Assembly: GCF_004359965.1 (NCBI RefSeq)
Contig: NZ_SMRQ01000001.1
Location: forward strand, 1-64,000
From: Cognatilysobacter segetis
GTDB lineage: Bacteria; Pseudomonadota; Gammaproteobacteria; Xanthomonadales; Xanthomonadaceae
DNA length: 64,000 nucleotides
Direction: 5' to 3'
This document shows positions 16,762 to 25,470 of this stretch, in pieces. Position 1 is the stretch's first letter. Each line of letters starts with the position of its first letter. Both the position numbers and the translations under genes were made by a program. Under the pieces are notes generated by a model. It did not search any database. It saw only the letters and a list, made by a program, of their open reading frames with translations, and had not been told where the DNA came from.

Positions 16762-17964
16762 TCAGATCACCTCGAGTTCGGCGCGCAGCGCCCCGGCGCG
16801 CTTGAGCGCTTCCAGGATCGCCACGATGTCGCCCGGCGCGGCGCCGACGGCGTTGACGGCGCGCACGATCGCGTCGAGCGAAGTGCCGCCGTCGAACTTG
16901 AACATGCGGCCGCCGGTCTGGCTGGCCTGGATCGTGGTCTGCGGCACGACCACCGTGTCGCCGCGGCCGAAAGTGTTGGGTTGGCTGACCTGCGCGTTCT
17001 CGGTGATCGACACCGTGAGCGAGCCGTGCGACACCGCCGCCGGCAGCACGCTCACGTTGCCGCCCATCACTACGGTGCCGGTGCGGGAGTTGACGATGAC
17101 TTTCGCGGCCGACTCGCCGGGCGAGACATCGAGCGATTCGAGCTGCGCGAGGAAGGCGACGCGATCCATCGTCGGCGGCGCGATCTCGATGGTGACGCCG
17201 TCGAGCGCGCGTGCATGGCCGGGGCCGAAGCTGCGGTCGATGGCCGAGACGATGCGCGCGGCGGTGGTGAAGTCGGATTCGTGCAGGTTCAGCGTGACGT
17301 TGCCGCCCTGCGGATTGCCGGGCACCGCGCGCTCGACGATCGCGCCGTTCGGGATCGTGCCGGCGTTCGTCGCGTTGACCTGGATGCGCGAGCCGTCCTT
17401 GCCGCCGGCGCCGAAGCCGCTGATCACCAGCGAGCCCTGCGCGACCGCGTACACCTGGCCGTCGGCGCCCTTGAGCGGTGCCATCAGCAGCGTGCCGCCG
17501 CGCAGCGAGCCGGCGTTGCCGATCGACGACACGGTGACATCGATGTTCTGGCCCGGCTTCGCGTACGGCGGGAGCTCGGCGCTGATCGCCACGGCCGCCA
17601 CGTTCTTGAGCTGCGGGTTCACGCCCGGCGGAATGGTGACGCCGAGCTGGTCGAGCATCGACTTGAGCGACTGCACGGTGAACTGCGTCTGCGAGGTGCG
17701 GTCGCCCGAGCCGTCGAGGCCCACGACGAGTCCGTAGCCCACCAGCGGGTTGCCGCGCACGCCGGCGACCTGTGCGAGATCCTTGATGCGCTCGGCATGC
17801 GCCGGCGCGCCGACCATCAACAGCGCGACGATCGCGCAGATCGACTGCACGAACGTCATCGCGGCCGGGTGGCGCCGCGCGCGCTCGACGCCGAATTCGG
17901 CATCGCGCGTGGCGTCGAGCTCGAAGGAAGCGCGCACGGGGCGGCGGCGTTGGAAGAAGGTCAT
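16762..17964 (-). CDS. flgI: Flagellar P-ring protein FlgI
   Basis: This is the periplasmic P-ring subunit. The mature region begins [20 protein letters not shown] and continues with the family pattern ([21 protein letters not shown]). The export signal is [22 protein letters not shown]. Two starts are possible. ATG 17964 has a GAGG box and lies 10 bases after flgH, like the other short gaps in this operon, but gives a 35-residue basic extension before the signal. ATG 17859 gives a normal signal peptide but has no Shine-Dalgarno. I keep the longer form with reserve; the mature protein is the same. Confidence 0.9.
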   Translation of the reverse strand: MTFFQRRRPVRASFELDATRDAEFGVERARRHPAAMTFVQSICAIVALLMVGAPAHAERIKDLAQVAGVRGNPLVGYGLVVGLDGSGDRTSQTQFTVQSLKSMLDQLGVTIPPGVNPQLKNVAAVAISAELPPYAKPGQNIDVTVSSIGNAGSLRGGTLLMAPLKGADGQVYAVAQGSLVISGFGAGGKDGSRIQVNATNAGTIPNGAIVERAVPGNPQGGNVTLNLHESDFTTAARIVSAIDRSFGPGHARALDGVTIEIAPPTMDRVAFLAQLESLDVSPGESAAKVIVNSRTGTVVMGGNVSVLPAAVSHGSLTVSITENAQVSQPNTFGRGDTVVVPQTTIQASQTGGRMFKFDGGTSLDAIVRAVNAVGAAPGDIVAILEALKRAGALRAELEVI

Positions 17965-17974
17965 CGTCGCGGCC

Positions 17975-18742
17975 TCAGTACGGCATCAGCGCGGAGTTGA
18001 AGAAGCGGCCGAGCCAGCCCATCGCGTTGCTGCGCGCGATCGTGCCGCGACCGCCGTAGACGATCTTCGCGTCGGCGACGCGCTCGGAGCTGATGGTGTT
18101 GTCGGCGGCGATGTCGGAGGTGCGCACGATGCCCTGCACCTGCACCACTTCGTCGCCCTGGTTCAGGCGCAGCTTCTTCTCGCCGGACACGAGCAGGTTG
18201 CCGTTGCCGAGGTCCTGCACGACGGTGACCGACACCGTTCCGTCGAGCGAGTTGCTCTGCTTGGTGTCGCCGCTGCCGGTGAAGCCGCGCTTGCCGTCGA
18301 TGCCCACCTGCAGGATGTTCTTGCCCTTGTAGGTGACCGACTGGCCGGCGATCGTCGGCGCCGCGAGGTCGATGCTCGACTGCTTGTTGACGGCCGTGGA
18401 CGCCTTGGTCGACGCGGTCGTCGTTTCCACCAGGATGATCGTCAGGATGTCGCCGACCTCGCGCGCCTTGTTGTCCTGGAACAGCCGCATGGTGTGCGTG
18501 CCGGTCGCGGCCGCGCCGCCGTAGATCGAGCCGCCGCCGTTGCCCGCGTTGCTCGCCAGCGCCACCGGCTGCAGCACCGGCGCCTGCGACTGCGCGCGCA
18601 GCGCGGCCTGCGCGGCCATCTGCGCATGGACCTGCGCGGGCGTCGGCACGGTCGTGTCCTGCTTGAAGGTGCGCACGTCGCCCATGGCGGTGGCGCAGCC
18701 GGAAACCGACACGAGTACGCAGAGCAGGGCGAGCGTCTTCAT
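17975..18742 (-). CDS. flgH: Flagellar L-ring lipoprotein FlgH
   Basis: This is the outer-membrane L-ring subunit (255 aa). The signal ends in the lipobox VSVSGC (Cys16). The core has the FlgH motifs [26 protein letters not shown] and [18 protein letters not shown], and [13 protein letters not shown] before the C-terminus. It begins nine bases after flgG. Confidence 0.95.
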   Translation of the reverse strand: MKTLALLCVLVSVSGCATAMGDVRTFKQDTTVPTPAQVHAQMAAQAALRAQSQAPVLQPVALASNAGNGGGSIYGGAAATGTHTMRLFQDNKAREVGDILTIILVETTTASTKASTAVNKQSSIDLAAPTIAGQSVTYKGKNILQVGIDGKRGFTGSGDTKQSNSLDGTVSVTVVQDLGNGNLLVSGEKKLRLNQGDEVVQVQGIVRTSDIAADNTISSERVADAKIVYGGRGTIARSNAMGWLGRFFNSALMPY

Positions 18743-18751
18743 CGCGATGCC

Positions 18752-19537
18752 TTACAGGTTCTGGTTGAGGTAGCCGAGCATGTTGTCGACGGTGGAGATC
18801 GCCTTCGCGTTGGTTTCGTACGCGCGCTGCGTCTCGATCATCGACACCAGCTCTTCCACCACGTTGACGTTCGAGCCTTCAACCGAGCCCTGGATCAGCG
18901 TGCCCAGGCCGCTCGTGCCCGGCGTGCCCTGCTGCGCGGGGCCGCTGGCACCGGTTTCGGCGTAGAGGTTCTCGCCCTTGGCCTGCAGGCCCGCGGGATT
19001 GACGAAGTCGACCAGCGTGAGCGAGCCGACCTGCACCGCATCGGCCTGACCGGGCACCTGCGCGGTGACCGTACCGTCGGCGCCGATGGTCACGCTCTGC
19101 GTGCCCTGCGGCAGCTGCAGACCGGGCTGCACCGGGTAACCGGAATTGGTGACCATCTCGCCCTGCGAGTTGATCTGGAACGAGCCGTCGCGCGTGTAGG
19201 CCGACGTGCCGTCGGGCATCAGCACCTCGAAGAAGCCGCGGCCGTTCACCGCGACATCGAGCGCATTGCCGGTATTGGAAAGATTGCCCTGCGAGAAGTT
19301 CTTCGCGGTGGCCGCCACGCGCACGCCGGTGCCGATCTGCAGGCCGGTCGGCAGCTGCGTCTGCTCGGACGTGGAACCGCCGGGCTGGCGCACGGTCTGG
19401 TAGAGCAGGTCCTCGAAGTTCGCGCGGTCGCGCTTGAAGCCGGCCGTGTTCACGTTCGCGAGGTTGTTGGAGATGACCGACATGCGCGTCTGCTGCGCGT
19501 CGAGGCCGGTCTTGGCGATCCACAGTGCCTGGGTCAT
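18752..19537 (-). CDS. flgG: Flagellar distal rod protein FlgG
   Basis: This 261-residue rod protein has the conserved N-terminus ([19 protein letters not shown], then [16 protein letters not shown]) and C-terminus ([19 protein letters not shown]). The standard FlgG length is 260-262. It follows flgF by 12 bases. Confidence 0.96.
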   Translation of the reverse strand: MTQALWIAKTGLDAQQTRMSVISNNLANVNTAGFKRDRANFEDLLYQTVRQPGGSTSEQTQLPTGLQIGTGVRVAATAKNFSQGNLSNTGNALDVAVNGRGFFEVLMPDGTSAYTRDGSFQINSQGEMVTNSGYPVQPGLQLPQGTQSVTIGADGTVTAQVPGQADAVQVGSLTLVDFVNPAGLQAKGENLYAETGASGPAQQGTPGTSGLGTLIQGSVEGSNVNVVEELVSMIETQRAYETNAKAISTVDNMLGYLNQNL

Positions 19538-19549
19538 GACGGGTTCCGG

Positions 19550-20299
19550 TTACTTCGAGGAAAGCAGCGAATTGCCGCTGCGGGCGTTCTCGTCACCGCT
19601 CTGCAAGAGGCGTACCTGCGTCTCGAACTGGCGGCTGTACTGGATCATCGAGACCAGCATGTCGGTGGGGTTGACGTTGCTGCCTTCGACCGCGCCGCTG
19701 ACCAGCGCGGGCCCGGCCGCCTGCGGCGGCTCATCGGCGCCCGGCTTCGCGCGCATCAGGCCGTCGTCGCCGCGCACGAGATCCGCCGTGCGCGCCTCCA
19801 CCACCTTGATGCGGCCCGACTCGGTGATCGTCGACGCCGGTTGCCCCTGCGGCACGATCGAGATCGTGCCGTCGCCGGCGATGGTGAGCGTCTGGTACGG
19901 CGGGATCGACAGCGGGGCACCGCCGGCGTCGAGCACGGGCAGGCCGCCGGCGGTCGTGAGCAGGCCGTTCGCGGTGAGCTTGAGATCGCCCGCGCGGGTA
20001 TAGGCGGTGGTGCCGTCGGGCGCCTGCACCGCGAGCCAGCGGTCCTGGTGCAGCGCGACGTCGAGTTCGTTGCCGGTGTTGATCAGCTGGCCGGCCGCGG
20101 CGCTGACGCCCGCCATCGTCGGCGCGGCCGCCACGCGCGAGGACAGCCCGTCGCCGAGTACCGGCACCGCCTTGGTCGCCACCAGCTGCTGCTGGAAGCC
20201 GACGGTGTCGGCATTGGCGAGGTTCTGCGCCACGCTCGCCTGCGCGCGCAGCGAGGCGCTGGCGCCGGTCATGGCGATGTAGAGCGACTTGTCGATCAT
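19550..20299 (-). CDS. flgF: Flagellar proximal rod protein FlgF
   Basis: This rod protein (249 aa) starts MIDKSLYIAMTGASASLRAQ and ends in the rod signature (NPTDMLVSMIQYSRQFETQV). A sigma-54 promoter (20345..20361) and an intrinsic terminator separate it from flgE, so flgF-G-H-I form a transcription unit that can start independently. Confidence 0.94.
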   Translation of the reverse strand: MIDKSLYIAMTGASASLRAQASVAQNLANADTVGFQQQLVATKAVPVLGDGLSSRVAAAPTMAGVSAAAGQLINTGNELDVALHQDRWLAVQAPDGTTAYTRAGDLKLTANGLLTTAGGLPVLDAGGAPLSIPPYQTLTIAGDGTISIVPQGQPASTITESGRIKVVEARTADLVRGDDGLMRAKPGADEPPQAAGPALVSGAVEGSNVNPTDMLVSMIQYSRQFETQVRLLQSGDENARSGNSLLSSK

Positions 20300-20344
20300 C
20301 GGGAGAACCCGCTGCGGGCGGCCATCGGGCCGATGCGAGAGCTA

Positions 20345-20361
20345 GGCAAGAGCCGTTCCAG
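20345..20361 (-). promoter_or_regulatory. Sigma-54 promoter of flgFGHI
   Basis: The minus strand reads CTGGAACGGCTCTTGCC: TGGAACG for TGGCACG, GG and GC ten bases apart, and a perfect TTGC. It lies 46 bases before the flgF ATG and just after the flgE terminator. Confidence 0.7.
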
Positions 20362-20375
20362 CCGCCCCGCACGCC

Positions 20376-20412
20376 AAAAAAAAATCGGCCGCCGCCCGAA
20401 GGCGACGACCGA
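20376..20412 (-). terminator. Intrinsic terminator between flgE and flgF
   Basis: Read on the minus strand, a GC-rich stem (GTCGTCGCC / GGCGGCGGC) closed by a TTCG tetraloop is followed by nine T residues. It has all the marks of a rho-independent terminator for the flgB-C-D-E message. Confidence 0.88.
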
Positions 20413-20438
20413 CTCACCCCTCCCACAGGATGTCTCGA

Positions 20439-21659
20439 TCAGCGGATGTTGATCACCGTCTGGGTGATCTGGTCCTGCGTGGTGATCATCTGGGCATTGG
20501 CCTGGAAGTTGCGCTGCGCCGTGATCATGTTCACCAGCTGCTCGGTGAGGTCGACGTTCGACGACTCGAGCGCGCCGCCCTGCACGTTGCCGAACTCCGA
20601 GGAACCGGCGAAGCCGCGCAGCGGCTGGCCCGATTCGGCGGTCTCGGCCCAGGCGTTGTCGCCCAGCGGCTGCAGGCCCTGCGGATTGGCGAAGTTGGTC
20701 AGCACCACCTGGCCCAGCGGCGTGGACACGCCGTTGGTGTAGCGCGCCTGCACGATGCCTTCGGACGAGACTTCGATGCCGGTCAGGCGGCCCGTCGTAT
20801 GGCCGTCCTGCGTCAGGCCGGAGACGCTGAAGCCGCTGCCGAACTGGGTGGAGTTCGAGACGTCGAGCGTGATGTCGATCGGCGCGGCGCCGGTGGTCGG
20901 CGTGTACGGCGGCAGCGTGATGCGGCCCGGCGACGGCGAGGTCAGCGCGCCCATGTTGGAGTACTGCAGCGTCTGCGCGGTGCCCACCGCGGTGCCGTCG
21001 ACGAACGTGTTGACCTGCCACTCGTTCGGATTCGCCGTCTTGACGAAGTACATCGACTGGCTGTGCGGCGCGCCGAGCGAGTCGTAGACGGTGAGCGACG
21101 TGGTGTAGTTGTACGACGTCGGGTCGGTCGCGCTGAACGGCGTGGTGGCCGGTGCGACCGCGTTGCCCGGCAGGTTCGCGCCGACGCCCACGCTCGAGGT
21201 GGCCTGCGGCGCGGAATCGCCGGACGCCAGCTGCAGGTCGCTCACGCGGCCGGTGTCGAAGCCGGTGCCGCTGGCGCTTGGCAGGTAGACCTGCAGGCGC
21301 TGGCCCGACGGATTGACGACGTAGCCGTCCTTGTCGGTGCCGAAGTTGCCGGCGCGCGAATACACGAACGAGCCGCCGTCGGAAAGGGTGAAGAAGCCCT
21401 TGCCGTTGATGGCGAGGTCGAGCGCCTTGCCCGTGTTCTCGACGATGCCCTGCGAGAACTGCTGCGCCACGCGCTGCAGCCGCACGCCGGCGCCGATGGT
21501 GTTCTTGGACAGGCCGTAGGCCGACGTCGGATACACGTCGGCGAACTCGGCGCGCGACTGCTTGAAGCCCGTCGTGTTCGAGTTGGCGATGTTGTTCGAC
21601 GTGACGTTGAGGTCGGACTGGGCCGCGTTCATGCCGCTCAGCGAAATGCGGAAGCTCAT
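20439..21659 (-). CDS. flgE: Flagellar hook protein FlgE
   Basis: This hook subunit (406 aa) begins MSFRISLSGMNAAQSDLNVT with SNNIANSNTTGFKQSRAEF, and ends in the hook/rod C-terminal signature (ESSNVDLTEQLVNMITAQRN). The Shine-Dalgarno is AGGAGT. It lies 38 bases after flgD and is followed by an intrinsic terminator, so it is the last gene of flgBCDE. Confidence 0.96.
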   Translation of the reverse strand: MSFRISLSGMNAAQSDLNVTSNNIANSNTTGFKQSRAEFADVYPTSAYGLSKNTIGAGVRLQRVAQQFSQGIVENTGKALDLAINGKGFFTLSDGGSFVYSRAGNFGTDKDGYVVNPSGQRLQVYLPSASGTGFDTGRVSDLQLASGDSAPQATSSVGVGANLPGNAVAPATTPFSATDPTSYNYTTSLTVYDSLGAPHSQSMYFVKTANPNEWQVNTFVDGTAVGTAQTLQYSNMGALTSPSPGRITLPPYTPTTGAAPIDITLDVSNSTQFGSGFSVSGLTQDGHTTGRLTGIEVSSEGIVQARYTNGVSTPLGQVVLTNFANPQGLQPLGDNAWAETAESGQPLRGFAGSSEFGNVQGGALESSNVDLTEQLVNMITAQRNFQANAQMITTQDQITQTVINIR

Positions 21660-21697
21660 GGATTCACTCCTGGGATGCGTGCGACGTGTTCAGTGGA

Positions 21698-22354
21698 TCA
21701 GCCGATGCGCCGCACGGCCGAAAGCGGTTGCGGGCCGACGCCGTGCAGGTTCAGCACCAGGCCGGAGGCTTCGATGGAGACGCTGTCGATGTGCGCGGCG
21801 ATGCGCGTGGACAGCGCCTGCGTCGCGTTGCCGCTGCCGGTGGTCGCGCGGATCGAGTACGTGCCGGCCGGCGCGGTGCGGCCGTCGGCCGTCTTGCCGT
21901 CCCAGCCCCAGGCGACGCTGCCGGCGCCCGGCGCTTCCACCGGCACGCGATCGACCACCTGGCCCGCGGCATCGACGATCTCGATGGTGATCGTGCCGGC
22001 GGCGGTCGCGACGACCTCGCCGTTCATGCCGGTGCCCGCGTCGAGCTGCACGGTGCCGGTATCGACCAGCGCGTCGCGGCCGACGAGCGACGCCGCGCGC
22101 AGCGTCTGGTCGGATTCCATCACGTTCGCCACCGCGCCCAGCGCGTCCTGCATGCCGCTGATGCCCTGCACGGTGGAGAACTGCGCGAGCTGGCCGAGGA
22201 CCTGCGAGCCTTCCAGCGGCTTGAGCGGATCCTGGTTCTTGAGCTGCTCGGTCATCAGGCGCAGGAAATCGGCCTGGCCGAGTTCCTTCTTCTTCGTCGC
22301 CGAGCCGACGGCGTACTGCGAAAGCGCGTCGGTGGCGGAACCCACAGTGGTCAT
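21698..22354 (-). CDS. flgD: Hook-assembly scaffold protein FlgD
   Basis: FlgD caps the growing hook and leaves when FlgE is complete. The 218 aa include the N-terminal motif DFLRLMTEQLKNQDPLKPLE and FLGQLAQFSTVQGI-like FlgD signature (VLGQLAQFSTVQ), then the Ig-like C-terminal domain (YSIRATTGSGNATQ). It lies between flgC and flgE. Confidence 0.95.
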   Translation of the reverse strand: MTTVGSATDALSQYAVGSATKKKELGQADFLRLMTEQLKNQDPLKPLEGSQVLGQLAQFSTVQGISGMQDALGAVANVMESDQTLRAASLVGRDALVDTGTVQLDAGTGMNGEVVATAAGTITIEIVDAAGQVVDRVPVEAPGAGSVAWGWDGKTADGRTAPAGTYSIRATTGSGNATQALSTRIAAHIDSVSIEASGLVLNLHGVGPQPLSAVRRIG

Positions 22355-22374
22355 GTCGGGAATCCTCTACGGCC

Positions 22375-22782
22375 TCAGCGGCCGAGGTTGAGCGTGGCGA
22401 CCGCGAGTTCCTTGGCGGTGTTGAAGACCTCGACGTTCGCCTGGTAGCTGCGCGAGGCGGAAATCATGTCGACCATCTGCGCGACCGGATCGATGTCCGG
22501 CGCGTAGACGTAGCCTTTCTCGTCGGCCAGCGGATTGCCCGGCTCGTAGCGCTTGAGCGGCGCGGCGGTCGATTCGGTGACCGTCTGCACCTGCACGCCG
22601 GCGAGCGACGGATCGCCCTCCACCGCGGTCGCCTGGAACACCGGCATGCGCGCGCGAAAGGTGTCCTCGGCCTTGCCCGACACCGAGTCGGCATTGGCGA
22701 GGTTGGAGGCGACGGTCGACAGGCGGACCTGCTGCGCGGTCATCGCGCTGCCGGCCACGTCGAAGATGGGCAGGTTGCTCAT
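22375..22782 (-). CDS. flgC: Flagellar proximal rod protein FlgC
   Basis: A protein of 135 aa starting MSNLPIFDVAGSAMTAQQVR with STVASNLANADSV, ending in PVAQMVDMISASRSYQANVE. This is the typical FlgC size and ends. It begins 13 bases after flgB. Confidence 0.95.
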   Translation of the reverse strand: MSNLPIFDVAGSAMTAQQVRLSTVASNLANADSVSGKAEDTFRARMPVFQATAVEGDPSLAGVQVQTVTESTAAPLKRYEPGNPLADEKGYVYAPDIDPVAQMVDMISASRSYQANVEVFNTAKELAVATLNLGR

Positions 22783-22795
22783 GGTCTATGCGGCC

Positions 22796-23164
22796 TCACT
22801 GCCCGGTGATCGCGGTGAGCATCGTGCGCACCTTGGATTCGACGAAATTGAGCGAGGCGCGGTACTCGAGCGAGGCCTGCGCGAACGCGGCCTTCGCGCG
22901 CTCGGCGTCGACGGTGTTGCCGTCGAGGCTGGGCTGGCTGGAGGGCGCGTCGAAACGGGCGGCCTGCGCGGCGGCGTCGAGCGGATCGGCGCCGGCACCC
23001 GCGGCCGGCGCGAGCGCAGCGTTCAGCGCCTTGGCGAAGTCCATGTCCTGCGCGCGGAAGCCGGGGGTGTCGGCGTTCGCGATGTTCGCCGACAGCAGCT
23101 GCAGCCGCTGCTCGCGCAGGGCGAGGGCGGTGCCGTGGATCCCGAGGAACGATTCGGTGGACAT
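22796..23164 (-). CDS. flgB: Flagellar proximal rod protein FlgB
   Basis: This first gene of the rod-hook operon encodes 122 aa from ATG 23164, with GGAGGGG just upstream; the ORF is open to 23206 but that extension overlaps the leader. The rod signature is LLSANIANADTPGFRAQDMD. The C-terminal segment (YRASLNFVESKVRTMLTAI) is typical. It is driven by the sigma-54 promoter at 23202..23218. Confidence 0.94.
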   Translation of the reverse strand: MSTESFLGIHGTALALREQRLQLLSANIANADTPGFRAQDMDFAKALNAALAPAAGAGADPLDAAAQAARFDAPSSQPSLDGNTVDAERAKAAFAQASLEYRASLNFVESKVRTMLTAITGQ

Positions 23165-23201
23165 GGGGCCCCTCCGAGGGGCGGGAGTGTCGGAGGGGGC
23201 A

Positions 23202-23218
23202 GGCAAGGGGTGTGCCAG
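23202..23218 (-). promoter_or_regulatory. Sigma-54 promoter of flgBCDE
   Basis: The minus strand reads CTGGCACACCCCTTGCC: TGGCACA at -24 and TTGC at -12, with GG and GC ten bases apart. The expected start is about 25 bases before flgB. It is the clearest -24/-12 site in the window. Confidence 0.82.
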
Positions 23219-23332
23219 CGGGCGCGGGGCGCGGCCGACGGGCGTCCGCCGGGCACGAGGCGCCGCCGCGAGGGCCGGGGGAGGCCCGGTGCTCAGGGGA
23301 AGCCGCGCCGCCGCGATGGGCGGCCGGGCGCG

Positions 23333-24274
23333 CTAGGCGGCGCGCTGCCGCTGCAGGGCGTGGACGCGCGCCTCGATCCGGCTCGCCAGCTCGCGCTCGG
23401 AGTACTTCGGCACGAAGTCGTCGGCGCCCACGCGCTCCACCATCGCGTGGTTGAACACGCCCGACAGCGAGGTGTGCAGCAGCACGTGCAGGCCGCGCAG
23501 GGCGGGCGAGCGCCGGATTTCCGTCGTCAGCGTGTAGCCGTCCATCGCGGGCATCTCGATGTCGGAAATGACCATGGCGTAGCGCTGCGTGGGCGACTGG
23601 CCGCCCTCGGCGAGCTGCTGCAGGTGCTCGAGCGCCTGGCGGCCGTCCGACAGCAGCGTCGCGCCCAGGCCGAGCTGGTCGAGCAGCTGGCGGATCTGGT
23701 TGCGGGCGACGCGCGAGTCGTCCACCACCAGCACCTCGCGCGGCAGGTCCGCGGCGATGTCGAGGCGCTGCACGCCGCCCATCTCGCTGGCGCGCGGCGA
23801 GGACTCGGCGAGCACGCTTTCGACGTCCAGCAGCTGGATCAGCTCGCCGTGGAAGCGCGTCACGCCGGTGAGGTAATGGCATTCGCCGCCGAGGTCCGGC
23901 GGCGGCTGGATGTCCTCGACCGCGATGTTGACGATGCGTTCGACCCCGGCGACCAGGAAGCCCTGCACGGTCCGGTTGAACTCGGTCACGACGAGGTAGG
24001 GCGGCTCGGGACTGCCCGCCGGCGAGGCGTGCCCGACCGCGCGCGCGAGGTCCAGCACTGGGACCGTGCGGCCGCGCACGTCGGCGGCGCCGGCGAAGGC
24101 GGGCGGCAGCTGGGGCAGGGTGAACAGCGGCGGGCGCGGGATCACCTCCTGCACCTTGAACACGTTCACGCCAAAAAGCTGACGCGAGCCCAGCCGGAAC
24201 AGCAGGAGCGCCAGCCGGGTGTGGCCGGCCAGGCGCGTGCGTTGGTCGATGCGGTCGAGAAGGTCGCGGCTCAT
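23333..24274 (-). CDS. cheV: Chemotaxis coupling protein CheV
   Basis: This fusion of a CheW-like coupling domain (about 20-165, with LFGVNVFKVQEVI and VPVLDLARAVG) to a receiver domain has 313 aa. The receiver has DD in VLVVDDSRVARNQIR and the phospho-acceptor in MVISDIEMPAMDGYT. It couples chemoreceptors to CheA and may provide adaptation. It lies between flgB and the divergent flgA, the usual position in pseudomonads and xanthomonads. A weak sigma-28-like box (TCAA-N16-GCCGACAA at 24309..24282) is just upstream. Confidence 0.94.
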   Translation of the reverse strand: MSRDLLDRIDQRTRLAGHTRLALLLFRLGSRQLFGVNVFKVQEVIPRPPLFTLPQLPPAFAGAADVRGRTVPVLDLARAVGHASPAGSPEPPYLVVTEFNRTVQGFLVAGVERIVNIAVEDIQPPPDLGGECHYLTGVTRFHGELIQLLDVESVLAESSPRASEMGGVQRLDIAADLPREVLVVDDSRVARNQIRQLLDQLGLGATLLSDGRQALEHLQQLAEGGQSPTQRYAMVISDIEMPAMDGYTLTTEIRRSPALRGLHVLLHTSLSGVFNHAMVERVGADDFVPKYSERELASRIEARVHALQRQRAA

Positions 24275-24338
24275 GCCCGCGTTGTCGGCGGGTGGCGTCG
24301 GTTCCTTGAGCCGCCGCGACCGTGCAGCGTTGCCGCGC

Positions 24339-24354
24339 CGGCACGGCGATTGCT
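24339..24354 (+). promoter_or_regulatory. Sigma-54 promoter upstream of flgA
   Basis: CGGCACGGCGATTGCT has the GG and GC doublets ten bases apart, with one mismatch at the first base of TGGCACG and a perfect TTGCT. The predicted start is about at the flgA ATG (24366), so the message would have almost no leader if that ATG is used. Confidence 0.55.
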
Positions 24355-24365
24355 ACGGCTCGCGC

Positions 24366-25052
24366 ATGCACCGTTCCGTCCGCCCGTCGCCGCTGCTCCG
24401 CTATCTCGTCGCCACGATGCTGCTGGTCGTGGTCTACGTGGGGCGTGCGGCGCCCGCGACCACGCCCGTCGCCGACATCCTGAGGACCGCCGAGGCCGCG
24501 CTGGGGGGCGGCGGCGCGCAGGTGCAGGCCTCCGTCGACGCCGCGGTGCGGATGCCCGCGTGTTCCCAGCCGCTCACGGGGGTGGCGCTGGGGCCGCGCA
24601 TGGCAGAGGTCCGCTGTCCCGATGCGCCCGGCTGGCGCCTGACCGTGCCGGCCCGCGTGCGGCGCGATGCCGATGTCGTCGTGCTGCTGGCGCCGGTGCA
24701 GGGGGGCACCGCGATCGAGGCCGCGCAGCTCGCCGTGCAGCGCCGCGACGTGGCCGGTGGCAGCGGGGTGGGTATGTCGGACCCGGCGCAGGTGGCGGGG
24801 CACATCGCCCGGCGCTCGATGCCCGCGGGCACGGTGGTCAGCGCGGGCGACCTCGCCGACGGCGCGGGGGCGCTGAAGCGCGGCGATCCGGTGGTGATCG
24901 TCTCGCGGGCAGGCGGCATCGAGGTCCGCACGGGGGGCCGTGCGCTCGGCGGCGCGGTGGCCGGGGCGGTGGTCGCGGTGGAAAACCTCGCGTCGAAGCG
25001 GATCGTGCGGGGGCGCCTGGTCGCGGACGGGGTGGTCGAGGTGCTGCAGTGA
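24366..25052 (+). CDS. flgA: Flagellar P-ring chaperone FlgA
   Basis: This periplasmic chaperone for FlgI assembly has 228 aa from ATG 24366. It has an N-terminal signal (LLRYLVATMLLVVVYVGRAAPA) and a C-terminal SAF domain with ARRSMPAGTVVSAGDLA and a VENLASKRIVRGRLVADG-type end. An internal ATG at 24417 would leave too short a signal. The gene is divergent from cheV and followed by flgM. Confidence 0.9.
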   Translation: MHRSVRPSPLLRYLVATMLLVVVYVGRAAPATTPVADILRTAEAALGGGGAQVQASVDAAVRMPACSQPLTGVALGPRMAEVRCPDAPGWRLTVPARVRRDADVVVLLAPVQGGTAIEAAQLAVQRRDVAGGSGVGMSDPAQVAGHIARRSMPAGTVVSAGDLADGAGALKRGDPVVIVSRAGGIEVRTGGRALGGAVAGAVVAVENLASKRIVRGRLVADGVVEVLQ

Positions 25053-25093
25053 CCGTTCGTCTGAACCGCGGCGAAAAATCTGTGGCGTGCGCC

Positions 25094-25120
25094 TCAAGTC
25101 CGGGCGGGGGTCGCCGTTAC
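25094..25120 (+). promoter_or_regulatory. Sigma-28 (FliA) promoter of flgM
   Basis: TCAA, 15 bases, then GCCGTTAC; the -10 is identical to that of fliC. The expected start is about 25 bases before the flgM ATG. It gives FlgM resynthesis under FliA control, the usual negative feedback. Confidence 0.75.
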
Positions 25121-25151
25121 TGGCCCTGACCGCTCAACCCCGGAGTTCGTC

Positions 25152-25466
25152 ATGACCACCAAGATCGATGGCCCCAGCCCGTCCGCGGCGCGGGTCGTGG
25201 ACACCACCGCAACGGCCGCGACCGCGCGTGCCGGGACGGACCGAAACCAGCCCGTCGGCGCCGCGCCGGCGGCCGACAGCGTTCGCCTGACCGGTGAAGC
25301 CACCGGCCTGCAGGCCGCCGTCGAGAACCAGCTCGGCCGCGGCGCGCCGCTCGACATGGCGCGCGTCAATGCCGTGAAGGCCGCGCTCGCCGACGGCAGC
25401 TACCAGGTGAATCCGCAGGAGATCGCGAACCGCCTGGTCGCGCTCGAGCGCCAGATGAAGGGGTGA
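25152..25466 (+). CDS. flgM: Anti-sigma-28 factor FlgM
   Basis: This small protein (104 aa) binds FliA until the hook is complete, then is exported. The N-terminal half is disordered and rich in Ala, Thr and Pro. The C-terminal FliA-binding half is helical with the family pattern MARVNAVKAALADGSYQVN followed by PQEIANRLVALERQM. It has its own sigma-28 promoter and is followed by flgN four bases later. Confidence 0.93.
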   Translation: MTTKIDGPSPSAARVVDTTATAATARAGTDRNQPVGAAPAADSVRLTGEATGLQAAVENQLGRGAPLDMARVNAVKAALADGSYQVNPQEIANRLVALERQMKG

Positions 25467-25470
25467 TCGC

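Noticed and set aside
24282-24309. Sigma-28-like box upstream of cheV
   Set aside because: Spacing is 16 instead of 15 and the predicted start falls two bases before the ATG. It was kept only as a note in the cheV entry.
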